Assembly (NCBI GenBank): GCA_944320885.1
Contig: CALUJE010000018.1
Coordinates: 1-62,556 of the forward strand
DNA length: 62,556 bases
Direction: 5' to 3'
Source: an uncultured Phocaeicola sp.
GTDB lineage: Bacteria > Bacteroidota > Bacteroidia > Bacteroidales > Bacteroidaceae
Made by a program: the position numbers and the translations under genes. Numbering within the stretch: the stretch's first letter is position 1; every line of letters begins with the position of its first letter. The notes beneath the pieces were generated by a model. That model saw nothing but the letters and a program-made list of their open reading frames with translations. It was not told the DNA's origin and made no database searches. Positions 1-9,199 of this stretch are shown here, one piece after another.

Positions 1-6
1 CCGAAA

Positions 7-43
7 AGGGCTGAATCCTGCAAGGGAATCAGCCCTAATTTTT
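7..43 (+). terminator. Rho-independent terminator of an upstream gene
   Basis: An eight-base stem (AGGGCTGA, 7-14, pairing with TCAGCCCT, 29-36) is followed by a run of T up to 43. It presumably ends a plus-strand gene that lies before the window. Confidence 0.7.
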
Positions 44-61
44 CTGCTGCACTCTAAAGTT

Positions 62-95
62 TAGCGGACAGTAATAAAATAAATATATACATTTG
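62..95 (+). promoter_or_regulatory. Putative promoter of the tubulin-like cluster
   Basis: TACATTTG at 88-95 matches the Bacteroidetes -7 consensus TAnnTTTG. The -33 region near 62-66 is weak, with no clear TTTG. It lies about 85 bases before the first gene of the cluster, which would leave a short 5' leader. Confidence 0.45.
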
Positions 96-180
96 CGAAG
101 AATGTTTGCTCTCTACTATAGAGTACAAATGAAAAAAACAAAGAAATCACATCTAGTTTAAACAAAAACAAGCAAATGTT

Positions 181-768
181 ATGGGAACTTTCTTTTCTTT
201 ACTTATAGAAAGCTTTTCATGTCTATTTTATGGCTTTATTATCACAGCTTTCATCATGGCCACGCTCTATTTCACCCTTTCCACTTTGAGCAAAGGTACT
301 GTCCGTTCCATCCCATTTTTCATAACCGGTCCTATTCTGGCATTGCTACTTATGGTCAATATGACCCTCTTGGTTGGAGCCTTCACAGTAAAGAGCGAAA
401 CAGAATCCATGCGCTTGTGGCTGATGCAGCGACTTGACGGCATCCACGGAACAGCCGACCTTCAATCCAGCCAGCAAGTAGGCGACATGCTGAACGAACA
501 GTTCCCCTTATCCGGATGCTTCCTCAATCTGTTCGACATGAGCGGACACCCAATAGAAGAACTGCCACAAGTATTTTACGAAGTAATCAACGATGAAATG
601 AACAGTATGATCTGGAGCAGACTGCTTTGGTCATTAGGATTCATCGTAGCAGCCATGCTTGTTGCCTTGTATTTCGACAAAGGAGAAGGTAACCGCAACA
701 ATGGCAAAAGCAAAAGGAGAACTAAAGGAGTCCGGACAAATCCCCGGAAGAATCTTGACGATTTCTGA
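181..768 (+). CDS. Small inner-membrane protein, first gene of the tubulin-like cluster
   Basis: This 195-residue protein has a hydrophobic N-terminal half with two membrane segments (about residues 6-36 and 45-68). A soluble stretch of about 75 residues follows (72-144), then a third membrane segment (about 145-163) and a very basic tail rich in Lys, Arg and Asn. The tail is probably cytoplasmic and could contact nucleotides, lipid head groups or the tubulin-like protein. I do not recognise a family. The next gene begins 59 bases downstream on the same strand, and the promoter-like site sits upstream of this gene, so it is probably the first cistron. A role as membrane anchor for the tubulin-like GTPase is inference from position. 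Confidence 0.8.
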   Translation: MGTFFSLLIESFSCLFYGFIITAFIMATLYFTLSTLSKGTVRSIPFFITGPILALLLMVNMTLLVGAFTVKSETESMRLWLMQRLDGIHGTADLQSSQQVGDMLNEQFPLSGCFLNLFDMSGHPIEELPQVFYEVINDEMNSMIWSRLLWSLGFIVAAMLVALYFDKGEGNRNNGKSKRRTKGVRTNPRKNLDDF

Positions 769-827
769 TATTCTTCAAATCGGCTAATACAAAATGTAAA
801 GATAACAATTATAAAAATCAAAAAAAT

Positions 828-3800
828 ATGGCAAACCATCTTATCATCGGACTTGGCGGCACCGGAGGCAAAGTGCTGCGTGAGTTAAGAAAACGAGTGT
901 ATGAAGAGTTCCGTGGCAATGACCCCGGTAATGGAGTCTTTTTGGATTATGTATATGTAGACTCTTCTCCATCCGACTTGGACGACCGCACAGGCTGGAG
1001 CGTATTGGGCAAAAGCGTACATTTAGGCACAGCGCAGAAAGTCAACATCAACGGCATCGGTACAAGCGTGCTTGGCAATATCAACCTGTATCCGGGTTTG
1101 AAGGGATTTCTCAACCCTACAGACCTGCAATTGATGCAACAAGAGATGGGAGCATTGATCAGTGCGGGCATAGGTGGACAACGCCGCCGATTGGGACGAA
1201 CGCTGATGGCGAACAATATCTTCGACAAAAGCAATTCGGCCAATTTCGAGCAAGTAGTCCGTGGTGCCGTACAACGCATCCAGCAAGCCAGTGGCAATGA
1301 AGACATCACTTTTCACATTTGTGCCGGTCTGGCAGGTGGTACAGGTTCCGGTTCCATCATCGACGCAATCGCCCAAATAAGAACATGGTTCCCTTACCAG
1401 CAGGATACGCATGCGTTCAAAATGCGTCTGTTTCTCTACACACCGGAACGAACCTTGGTCAGTGCCAAACACGATGCAGGTTTCTACCAAGCCAACGGCT
1501 ATGCAGCCCTGACCGAACTGAACGCGCTAAGCATCGGCAAATATCATCCTACGGATGTTAAAGGAGAAAAAGATCTCTTTTCCGGTGAAATCCGCCGTTT
1601 GCTCGAAAACCAGGAAGCTTTCGAAGTGGCCTATATTTACACCAATGTCAATGAGCAGGGAAAGGTATTGGATTTGTCGCAAGGACTGCCTGCCGCAGTA
1701 GCAGACTTCATCTTCCAGACTACCATTGCCAGCGAAATGGGTGGAACTAACGGACAACTGAACCGATTGGTGGGTTGCGAGAATGACGGTGCCGAACCCG
1801 AAAAGAACCAAGCCGGTGAAATAGCCCACAGCCGCAAATTCCTTTCGTTCGGCATCACACGGGTAGAATTTCCCGAGGCGGAAATCCGGGAATTCATGAC
1901 CTACAGCTATGCACTGCAAGCCGCACGCCAGCTAACCTATAACATGTGGCAAGATGGAATAGGCTACGGAGAACGCACCATGGAAGAAGTAGGCATGGGC
2001 TTTGCAGACGAAATTCAAAACAAGAAAAACCGGGAAGGTCTGATGCTAAGCAACAATTACTTGACCTTAGCCAAACCGATTGTGGAAAGCCCGGCAACAA
2101 AAAAATGGAAACTATTTGACGAAACTTGGGAAGCACGTACTCAGGCTGAAGCCGATGATGTTATGGCCACTGTGGACAAAAAACAATGGCTGACCAATTT
2201 TTCAACCCGCTGCGAAGAATTCTTTAACCAACAGTTCCGCCAACATGGAGTGGTTAATTTCTACAAGATACAGCAACAGGAACGTAAAGGTTATGCCCGC
2301 ACCATCCGTCGCCACATTGAAAAAAAACTGTTCGACGAATGGGTCAGCGGTTCGGAAAACAGTAAAAGTATCCTGGAAATTGAAAAATACACCCGCCTCT
2401 TAATAGAAAACTGTAGCAGCCGTGTAGCCGAATTCGACACACAAAAGGCAAGATTAGAAGAAGAGCAGGAAAACCTGAGTCAGCAAATCAACGAAATCAA
2501 TCAAAGCTGGGGGGGCATAGGATTTTTGAGAGGGTTGATGAACAAGCATCAGGAAGTATTCTCGCAATACAAAGCAACCAAGAGCGAATATTATGCAGCT
2601 GCCACCCGAGTAGTTGCATACGGCTATGCCAAAGAACTGCTTCAAGACATCATCGAGGAGCTGGGACGAATGCTGGACGGCATTTTAGCTTTCAAAGATG
2701 AACTAAACGCTATCAACGAAGAAGTGTTGAAGCAAGCATCCAGCAAATGCCAGACAAACGAAGAACAGAAAGATACAGATATTAAGAAATACAACCCGGA
2801 AGCCGTCCGCAATATTTGCCGGCAATTCATCAGCAATAAAGAAGAAATGTCTTCGAATGCGGCTTCTATCCGTACCCGTATGGTGGCTAATCTGGGAGAA
2901 GATGGAGAACGTACATTTGCCAATCTTTACGACAAAACCGATTACGAATCAGCCATTGACATCGTGCTGGATGTTTGCCAGGAAAATGCGCTGCGCAACA
3001 TGGAGAATGCTGCCAAAAGCGACCCACTCAACAAAATGGTGGGAGTCAACATCTTGGAGAAGCTGAAATCGGAGCTGAACACGGAGGAAAAGATGGAACA
3101 ATTTGTCAAACTCGTCACCCAGACATCGCGTACATACGTCCAGTTCGATCCTAACGAACGTGCCATGGTCATACCCGGAAACGTTGGAGCCATGATGCCA
3201 ATGGTGCAGTTGGCATTGCCGGAAGCCGATGAACGTACAAGCGATTTCCGCCAGAAACTGATTGATGCTTTCAGGAAAGAAGTATCCGGATTTGACCCCA
3301 AACAGGATGTAGCAGTCAACTACAAAGACAATCAGATTGTAGTCATTTCTGCTAACTCCGGTTTCCCGCTCCGCTTTTTGGCCAATGTCAAGACTGCCAA
3401 GGAAAAATACGATGCCTTGGTAAGCAGACAGAACGAGAAACGTCAGCTGAATACAATGGTTCTGCATACGGAAAGTTTCAAAGAAGAGCTGCCCGACCTC
3501 TATGAAGAAGGTCCCGAAGCACGTCGGAATAAGATGGTAAAGCCACTTATGTTGGCCTATGCCTTAGGTATCGTTGCCGAACAACAGGATCCTGTCACAC
3601 AAGCCAAGTTTGACGCCATTCGTATTCCTGACGAAACTTTTGGTGACACTTGGAAACCAATGGGAAAAGGGTTCGTAGAATCATGGAACGCATTAGGACA
3701 GGATTTCCAGTTGGCTCAATTGCTGAAAAAACAGGTAGATATCGAACTGGCAAAGCAGGCGCGTAGCAACGATCAAAAGGCTGCTCTCCGTAAAGCCATT

Positions 3801-3926
3801 GGTCAGGTTGTCCAGATCAAGATTCTGCCAAGTTCGCTTTGCGAGAACAACCAGTTCAACCCGAACTACACGAAGTTCCGCAACCTGGCAATGGAAATCA
3901 TTACGGAAAAATTACAAGACTTATAA
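828..3926 (+). CDS. Large tubulin/FtsZ-superfamily GTPase-like protein
   Basis: This 1032-residue protein starts with a Rossmann-type glycine loop (GLGGTGGKVL, residues 8-17). It carries the tubulin/FtsZ phosphate-binding signature as AGLAGGTGSGS (166-176), and a GGQRRRLGR stretch (117-125) like the one before it in this group. The GTPase-like region covers roughly residues 1-380. A central part with heptad-like charged helices (about 520-640) suggests a coiled coil, and the C-terminal 350 residues are unfamiliar. It has no signal peptide and no membrane helix, so it should be cytoplasmic. It belongs with the large tubulin-like proteins (the 'Tubulin-like' family; Makarova and Koonin described related FtsZ-like families tied to membrane remodelling), not with the division protein FtsZ, which is about 400 residues. 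GTP binding and polymerisation are inferred from motifs. Its neighbours are membrane and exported proteins, which points to envelope work. Confidence 0.88.
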   Translation: MANHLIIGLGGTGGKVLRELRKRVYEEFRGNDPGNGVFLDYVYVDSSPSDLDDRTGWSVLGKSVHLGTAQKVNINGIGTSVLGNINLYPGLKGFLNPTDLQLMQQEMGALISAGIGGQRRRLGRTLMANNIFDKSNSANFEQVVRGAVQRIQQASGNEDITFHICAGLAGGTGSGSIIDAIAQIRTWFPYQQDTHAFKMRLFLYTPERTLVSAKHDAGFYQANGYAALTELNALSIGKYHPTDVKGEKDLFSGEIRRLLENQEAFEVAYIYTNVNEQGKVLDLSQGLPAAVADFIFQTTIASEMGGTNGQLNRLVGCENDGAEPEKNQAGEIAHSRKFLSFGITRVEFPEAEIREFMTYSYALQAARQLTYNMWQDGIGYGERTMEEVGMGFADEIQNKKNREGLMLSNNYLTLAKPIVESPATKKWKLFDETWEARTQAEADDVMATVDKKQWLTNFSTRCEEFFNQQFRQHGVVNFYKIQQQERKGYARTIRRHIEKKLFDEWVSGSENSKSILEIEKYTRLLIENCSSRVAEFDTQKARLEEEQENLSQQINEINQSWGGIGFLRGLMNKHQEVFSQYKATKSEYYAAATRVVAYGYAKELLQDIIEELGRMLDGILAFKDELNAINEEVLKQASSKCQTNEEQKDTDIKKYNPEAVRNICRQFISNKEEMSSNAASIRTRMVANLGEDGERTFANLYDKTDYESAIDIVLDVCQENALRNMENAAKSDPLNKMVGVNILEKLKSELNTEEKMEQFVKLVTQTSRTYVQFDPNERAMVIPGNVGAMMPMVQLALPEADERTSDFRQKLIDAFRKEVSGFDPKQDVAVNYKDNQIVVISANSGFPLRFLANVKTAKEKYDALVSRQNEKRQLNTMVLHTESFKEELPDLYEEGPEARRNKMVKPLMLAYALGIVAEQQDPVTQAKFDAIRIPDETFGDTWKPMGKGFVESWNALGQDFQLAQLLKKQVDIELAKQARSNDQKAALRKAIGQVVQIKILPSSLCENNQFNPNYTKFRNLAMEIITEKLQDL

Positions 3927-3952
3927 TTAACCTACTTAAAAAACGAAACAAT

Positions 3953-4732
3953 ATGGCAATTAAAAAAGGCATATGCAAAAACTACGGTGAATGTGACATA
4001 GCGGATACCAAACCGCCCGTAATACAAGAAGCAGACAGCACGAACTTTGTGTGCGAAGAGTGTGGAAAACCGTTAACAGAATGTAGTAAGACACCGCCAC
4101 CACCCACCAGCCTACTCAAAATTATTCTAGCATCCATCGCAGGCTTAGCTGTTATCGGAGGAGGTGGAGCTTACTATTTCCTATCTTCCGATGACACCGC
4201 TCCACAGCCGGAACAAGTGACACTGACGAAGTCGGCATCGGAACTGAATGTAGGTCAGGCAGACACCTTGCAAGCAACGGTGACTCCTGAGGAAGCAACA
4301 GCGCAACTGGAATGGACATCGAGCGACGCAAACATCGTAAGCGTCAAGAACGGTGTAGTGAAAGCACTTGCTGAAGGCAAAGCTCAAGTAAGTGTACAAG
4401 TGGCAGGCGCAGAGGGACTAACAGATGTTTGTACCTATACGGTCACTAAAAAGGAAGAAGAACCAGAAGGAGAAACAGGAGGCGAAGGTGGAGGAGAAAA
4501 ACCATCAACAGATATAAATTTAGGTTACGCTTCTTACCAAGGCGACACGAAAAACGGGAAGCCGCATGGCAATGGTACCCTGACATTCAAGTCCAGACAC
4601 CTCATCCCCGGCACCAAAGACAGCTATGCAGAAGCAGGTGAGCAGGTTATCGGTGCTTTCCGGGACGGTGAAATCAATATGGGCACTTTGTACCAGAAAA
4701 ACGGCAACCGGGTAGTCGTAAAACATAAATAA
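3953..4732 (+). CDS. Zinc-ribbon, membrane-anchored Big2-domain protein with MORN-like repeat
   Basis: The ATG at 3953 is preferred because the longer frame would overlap the end of the tubulin-like gene, and the zinc ribbon begins just after this ATG. The 259-residue product has a cysteine-rich N-terminus (C8, C14, C34, C37, C44; likely one zinc site), one membrane helix (54-77) and a bacterial Ig-like Big2 domain (about 87-165, with the typical WTSSD and VKNGVVKALAEGKA stretches). A Gly/Glu linker (166-187) follows, then a MORN-like segment (YQGDTKNGKPHGNGTLTF). If the zinc ribbon is cytoplasmic, the Ig-like and MORN-like parts lie in the periplasm, so this protein could connect the tubulin-like protein to the exported proteins encoded next. 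I do not know a described protein with this order of domains. Confidence 0.85.
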   Translation: MAIKKGICKNYGECDIADTKPPVIQEADSTNFVCEECGKPLTECSKTPPPPTSLLKIILASIAGLAVIGGGGAYYFLSSDDTAPQPEQVTLTKSASELNVGQADTLQATVTPEEATAQLEWTSSDANIVSVKNGVVKALAEGKAQVSVQVAGAEGLTDVCTYTVTKKEEEPEGETGGEGGGEKPSTDINLGYASYQGDTKNGKPHGNGTLTFKSRHLIPGTKDSYAEAGEQVIGAFRDGEINMGTLYQKNGNRVVVKHK

Positions 4733-4754
4733 GAAACTATTTATTAACAATACG

Positions 4755-5876
4755 ATGAGAAAAACTGGCTTTTGCTTCATATGCTTGTTCCTCATGCTAC
4801 ATACAGTGGCATGGGGACAAGTACAGTATGCAACCGCACGCTTGCAATCAATGGCACAACAGCTGCCAGTTGACTGGAGCAAACTGGTCTATGGGGAAAA
4901 CAATGGTTTTACGTATTCTGGCCATCCATTGACAATTTACGTAAATAAATGGAATGAAGTAACGCACATCGGATACAAGCTGTTCCCGGCAGACATTCGC
5001 AAAAGCAGTCCCTCTCCCGTTTACGATTTTCTGGAAAGGTATTTTCTGGAACTCGATTTGCTAAAAGACATTGACAAATCCATGCGGTTGGCGCTTGACA
5101 AAGTACAGCTGAATGTAAAGACTCCAGAAATCATCCATACGCTTGACGGAACGGAGAAACTGCAAGTAGATATGCTCAGTTTGAAAAGGTATCAGGTATC
5201 ATGGTCGAGAAACGACTGGAATGTATTAACCGTTGCTTTTGACATGGACTATCAGCTTCTGTCAGGATGTAATGCGATTGAAGCCGAGAAGAAATTAATA
5301 CGTGAACTCCGACGTTATCGTCAACAAGAAATATTTAAACCAACCGACGAACTGCCGGAAACAGATGTAGCCGGTAACAACTTTTGGCAAGTAGACAAAG
5401 GAAGCTACATTTTAGACGAGATTCGCCATACATTGTATTACGAAAGAAAGGAAAAGGAAGAATGGAGCTTAGTTTGCGATGTTTCTCATCCCATATGGAG
5501 CACGTTCAACCTGATGTTATCTACAAATATCGAACATCAATGCAACCTTAATATGGTAGTCGACCTATACGGCTATCATCAGACAGAGTTAACTATTCCT
5601 TTAAAGAAATGGATTGCTTTCTGCCTTGAGCAAGGATGCAAAGCGTATGTAGGAATTAAGACACACCAAGATAAAAAGATAACCGGTACGGTATTTATGG
5701 TCAATGAGAAAATGGGGTATAACCACATGCTCACAATCGAATTGGACAAAGACATCATCGCTCGTCGTAAAGGGGACATTCATTCGCGCTTGTATGCCTA
5801 CATTCCTTTACACAATGTATCGGACGATTATTTCCAATTCTATACAAAAGTACCTAATGTTGACACTCTAAAATAA
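4755..5876 (+). CDS. Exported protein of unknown function
   Basis: This 373-residue protein begins with a typical signal peptide (basic Met-Arg-Lys start, hydrophobic core, cleavage near Ala-Trp-Gly-Gln at about residue 22) and has no lipobox, so it is probably periplasmic. The mature part is mixed alpha/beta and rich in aromatic residues. I recognise no domain. It is 22 bases downstream of the Big2-protein gene and 10 bases before the next gene, so it is surely in the same transcript. A role in the envelope together with the tubulin-like protein is inferred only from this linkage. Confidence 0.75.
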   Translation: MRKTGFCFICLFLMLHTVAWGQVQYATARLQSMAQQLPVDWSKLVYGENNGFTYSGHPLTIYVNKWNEVTHIGYKLFPADIRKSSPSPVYDFLERYFLELDLLKDIDKSMRLALDKVQLNVKTPEIIHTLDGTEKLQVDMLSLKRYQVSWSRNDWNVLTVAFDMDYQLLSGCNAIEAEKKLIRELRRYRQQEIFKPTDELPETDVAGNNFWQVDKGSYILDEIRHTLYYERKEKEEWSLVCDVSHPIWSTFNLMLSTNIEHQCNLNMVVDLYGYHQTELTIPLKKWIAFCLEQGCKAYVGIKTHQDKKITGTVFMVNEKMGYNHMLTIELDKDIIARRKGDIHSRLYAYIPLHNVSDDYFQFYTKVPNVDTLK

Positions 5877-5886
5877 TTATAAAAAA

Positions 5887-6612
5887 ATGAAATACGTATT
5901 TTGCTTTTTATGGTCATTATTGATTGCCTTTCCGTGTATTGCACAAACAAGCAATGCAGAAGCAAAGGCTCAAATCAATAAAATAAAAAAAAGTTCTTCA
6001 TACCTATATGGAGAAGCAACGTTGGCATCCACGGAAGATGCCATAAAATTGGCCAATGAAATATTAAGAGAAGAAATAGACGCTTGGATTCAAGAAAAGA
6101 AAAAACTCCGCGAATCCAATAATGTCGTAATTAAAAATATCAACGAAGTTTCTCAGCAGATGACACTGCCCAGAGGAAACATGCACCGTGCTTTTGTCTA
6201 TGTGAAAAAGAGTGATATCATTCCATCGGATAATGTAACGGTGGTAGCTACCGAAAATGCCCCAAACAATTCACGCACAGAGGCCAGCACTCCCAATACC
6301 AACAAAGTTCCCTTAAAAAGCGGACTGACATCAACTCAGGAAGCTACCTTAGAAGCTATCCTAACAGTAACAGATTTTAACCAATTGAAAGATTGTCTGA
6401 CTTCTTTAAAACGGGAAGGGAAAATAAAAGAGTACGGAAAATATGCCTCCCTCACGCAACCTACCAACTATTACCTTATCATATACAACCGACAAGGAAT
6501 AATAGAAGCAGTCCTGACACCAGGAAAGGATACCCGTACAAATCTGAAAACAAAAGGTACCGACAGCATTAGCAATTACAAAGGAAGAGGTGCCATTGGA
6601 TTTAAATTTTAA
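5887..6612 (+). CDS. Exported protein of unknown function
   Basis: This 241-residue protein has a signal peptide ending near CIAQT (residue 19-20). The N-terminal part of the mature protein (20-90) is helical and strongly charged, with heptad-like spacing, and may be a coiled coil. The middle (about 120-150) is Ser/Thr/Asn-rich and probably disordered. The C-terminal 90 residues look like a compact alpha/beta domain (YYLIIYNRQGIIEAVLTPG). No known family is evident. It lies 10 bases after the preceding gene and 28 bases before the next, between exported proteins of the same cluster. Confidence 0.75.
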   Translation: MKYVFCFLWSLLIAFPCIAQTSNAEAKAQINKIKKSSSYLYGEATLASTEDAIKLANEILREEIDAWIQEKKKLRESNNVVIKNINEVSQQMTLPRGNMHRAFVYVKKSDIIPSDNVTVVATENAPNNSRTEASTPNTNKVPLKSGLTSTQEATLEAILTVTDFNQLKDCLTSLKREGKIKEYGKYASLTQPTNYYLIIYNRQGIIEAVLTPGKDTRTNLKTKGTDSISNYKGRGAIGFKF

Positions 6613-6640
6613 TATTCAACCATTTATATCAATTTAGTAC

Positions 6641-7645
6641 ATGAAGAAGTTTTTAATACTATTTTGTTTACTCTGCTTGTACGGCGGCATCCAAATAGAT
6701 GCCCAAACGGTAACGGTCACTCTTACCACAGACTCTAGTTTTGATAACCCAACAATGATTGAAAAGTTGGGAACCAATTTAGGTAAAGTTTTAACCGAAA
6801 TCAACCGTGCACAAAAAGAAAACCGCCCCCTAAATTTAGTAGGTATGCCACTCAATGAATTTGCAGCCAACTCACTATCTATGCTTTGGGCAAACATCCA
6901 TTTCTACTGCGACGATGAGGAAGTAGTAGAAAGATGCTGGCCTTTAACCAATGGATATCTGATTCGTCGTATTCCACTTATCATAACACCTCAGGGAGAA
7001 GAATTTGGCAGTGGAACTTATCAAGAAGCAATAGTAGAGTTTACCTCCTCCGGCATGATATCCGATTTCCGCTTCGCTTTAGATGCACAACTCGGTGAAA
7101 GTATGGAAAAAGGTGGCAATGGTGTTGTAGAAACTGAAAGAAGGATGAAAATTCTTACGTATTGTGAACGTTTTCGAACAGCATATAATACTAAAGACCT
7201 GAACTTCCTGAACCAGATTTTCAGCGATGATGCATTAATCATTACAGGAACAGTAGTAAAAACCAAACCGAACGAAATGGGAATTGGAGGAGAAAAAGTC
7301 CTGTACAAGAAACAGAACAAACAGCAATATCTGGCCAATCTTAAACGGGCTTTCCTACGTAACAAATGGATCGATGTCAAATTCTTCCAAATCGGAGAAA
7401 AAGGAGAGACCGGTGGACCAGATGCCATTACACGCTCTACCGTGAATCCCAATATGTACGGAGTGCGCCTACGTCAGGAATGGCGTTCAAGCAATTACAG
7501 CGACGAAGGTTACGTGTTCTTGCTATGGGATTTCACTAATGAAGATGCACCGGTTATCCACGTCCGCACTTGGCAACCTGAATGGGTAGGCAGACAGAAA
7601 CTCCCAGAAAACGACATATTTTCTTTAAGTGATTTCGATTTGTAA
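6641..7645 (+). CDS. Exported protein with a C-terminal NTF2-like domain
   Basis: This 334-residue protein has a signal peptide cleaved near IDAQT (residue 22). Residues 25-155 form an unknown domain. Residues about 165-320 resemble the NTF2/SnoaL-like cone fold: a first helix with CERFRTAYNTKDLNFLNQIFSDD, shown here as CERFRTAYNTKDLNF, then ITGTVV and, near the end, GYVFLLWDF and PVIHVRTWQPEW. Such domains in exported proteins often bind small ligands or mediate dimer formation; no catalytic residues can be assigned. It belongs to the run of six exported proteins behind the tubulin-like gene. The NTF2 assignment is by pattern only. Confidence 0.75.
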   Translation: MKKFLILFCLLCLYGGIQIDAQTVTVTLTTDSSFDNPTMIEKLGTNLGKVLTEINRAQKENRPLNLVGMPLNEFAANSLSMLWANIHFYCDDEEVVERCWPLTNGYLIRRIPLIITPQGEEFGSGTYQEAIVEFTSSGMISDFRFALDAQLGESMEKGGNGVVETERRMKILTYCERFRTAYNTKDLNFLNQIFSDDALIITGTVVKTKPNEMGIGGEKVLYKKQNKQQYLANLKRAFLRNKWIDVKFFQIGEKGETGGPDAITRSTVNPNMYGVRLRQEWRSSNYSDEGYVFLLWDFTNEDAPVIHVRTWQPEWVGRQKLPENDIFSLSDFDL

Positions 7646-7662
7646 CAACAATGCAAATAATA

Positions 7663-9171
7663 ATGAAAAATAAACTAATGTTGATCATTTGGGGGCTTAT
7701 TCTTTTTTCGCTTCCCACTATTCAAGCTCAAAATGTGTTCATGACAATCGATGAACAGACGGAATTACAACGCAACATGGACCTTGGAGGCAAAGCGTCT
7801 GCCGTATTCGTATCTTCCATGGAGGATCTGGTAATCGTATCGAACAAAAAAGAAGATAAGTTTACACAGAAGAAAAACGGACAAATGTACGAATACGAAA
7901 CGCAAATTGATATTACGGATGGCGACAGAACCTTCAAGGTTATGCGTAAAAATACTGCATTAACTGCAGAAGTAAAGAAGATATTTACTAAAAAGAACCA
8001 ACGCTATTATTTTAAGGTCGAAGCCGTAGCCAATCCTATCATCTTGAATGAGCAGGGTGGCAGGGCAGAAGCTTATCTGGTTGACGGCAAAGCATGCGTA
8101 GAGTTTACAACTGCAATAGAAAACTTAAAGGTGAAACATCCCCAAGGACTGCCCTGCACCATCCAACATTCCAAATCGGAAGCAGGTGCCTATGTCACAT
8201 CGGTTATTGTAGACATGGTCGTTTTTGACAAGCTCCGCGATGCCATGACCCAGGCTGCAGAAGAATATGGCACACAAGATGAAAAAATCCAAAAGATGGG
8301 AGAAAAAGGAATAGAAATTCCTGAAGCAGAATGGCAAAAGCTTGATGAGCTACAGAAAAAAGCAGATGCTACCGATGTTGCTTTCAACTCTATCTCTTCA
8401 CTCACGGTATATACGGATAACTCCAATTACCTGTCCGTGTCCATCAGAGATTTATCTGTAAAGCAGAAATTACTGTACGGAATTCTTCCGTTGCTCGAAA
8501 AGGTCGAAATCTATAATCGCAGTTACGACCAATACGTAGGAAGTGCTTTGGAAGCTGAAAAAAGCCGAAAATTCAATACCGCGAAAGAATTTTATGAACA
8601 AGGAGCCAATGCAATCGATGCTACTGAAGAAGAAAAAGCATCATGTCGTATTAAAGCTGCTGAAATGAAAGAATGTGCCGGATATTGGAATATGGCCAAT
8701 CAGGTATTAAAAAAACTCAAAGAATTAAAAGAGGAAGGAGGAACAGCAGATTATGGTATGATTGAAGAATGCTATGAAGTTGCCATAGCTAACTATCAAT
8801 CTCTTTATAAAGTAAGGAATGACGAAGAATTTCAAAGACGCGCTGATGTATTGAAAGATGCCTTAGAGAAGCTTGGGATAGTTGTTGAGGGAAATGTAGT
8901 CAAAACGAATTTAACTAAGGGACGTCTACTTGAAAAAACAGCAACAGATGTAAGTATTTATGCTTGTGCCGAAGAATTCAATAAAAAAATGAAAAAGGGG
9001 ATTCACGGTACATTTGTAGGTAAAGTAGATTCTGAAGGTAATTTCCGAATTCAAGTAGACCGCCACATTTATAAAGGATTATTGTTTGTTCCTCAAGATG
9101 AAAAGAATAACACTTGGGTTTCACTCAAAGAACAAAAGCATCTGAAAACAACCGTGAGAATTAAAGACTAA
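7663..9171 (+). CDS. Exported protein with a helical, TPR-like middle region
   Basis: Two starts are possible: the ATG at 7651 (5 bases after the previous stop) and the ATG at 7663. I chose 7663 because it gives a normal signal peptide (Met-Lys-Asn-Lys start, cleavage near IQAQN) and 17-base spacing like the other genes here. The 502-residue product has a beta-rich N-terminal region (about 25-180). A long helical region (about 200-400) includes a TPR-like stretch (KSRKFNTAKEFYEQGANAID). The C-terminal end is beta-rich (GIHGTFVGKVDSEGNFRIQV). The function is unknown. It may be a scaffold for the other exported proteins. Confidence 0.75.
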   Translation: MKNKLMLIIWGLILFSLPTIQAQNVFMTIDEQTELQRNMDLGGKASAVFVSSMEDLVIVSNKKEDKFTQKKNGQMYEYETQIDITDGDRTFKVMRKNTALTAEVKKIFTKKNQRYYFKVEAVANPIILNEQGGRAEAYLVDGKACVEFTTAIENLKVKHPQGLPCTIQHSKSEAGAYVTSVIVDMVVFDKLRDAMTQAAEEYGTQDEKIQKMGEKGIEIPEAEWQKLDELQKKADATDVAFNSISSLTVYTDNSNYLSVSIRDLSVKQKLLYGILPLLEKVEIYNRSYDQYVGSALEAEKSRKFNTAKEFYEQGANAIDATEEEKASCRIKAAEMKECAGYWNMANQVLKKLKELKEEGGTADYGMIEECYEVAIANYQSLYKVRNDEEFQRRADVLKDALEKLGIVVEGNVVKTNLTKGRLLEKTATDVSIYACAEEFNKKMKKGIHGTFVGKVDSEGNFRIQVDRHIYKGLLFVPQDEKNNTWVSLKEQKHLKTTVRIKD

Positions 9172-9199
9172 TATTTATCACATTTATATTATAAAACAA

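Noticed and set aside
947..1490. Two minus-strand frames of 120 and 155 codons inside the tubulin-like gene
   Set aside because: They lie antisense to a clear coding region, have unusual Cys/His-rich composition and no domain.
3839..3952. N-terminal extension of the Big2 protein
   Set aside because: It overlaps the end of the tubulin-like gene in another frame. The zinc ribbon begins after the ATG at 3953.
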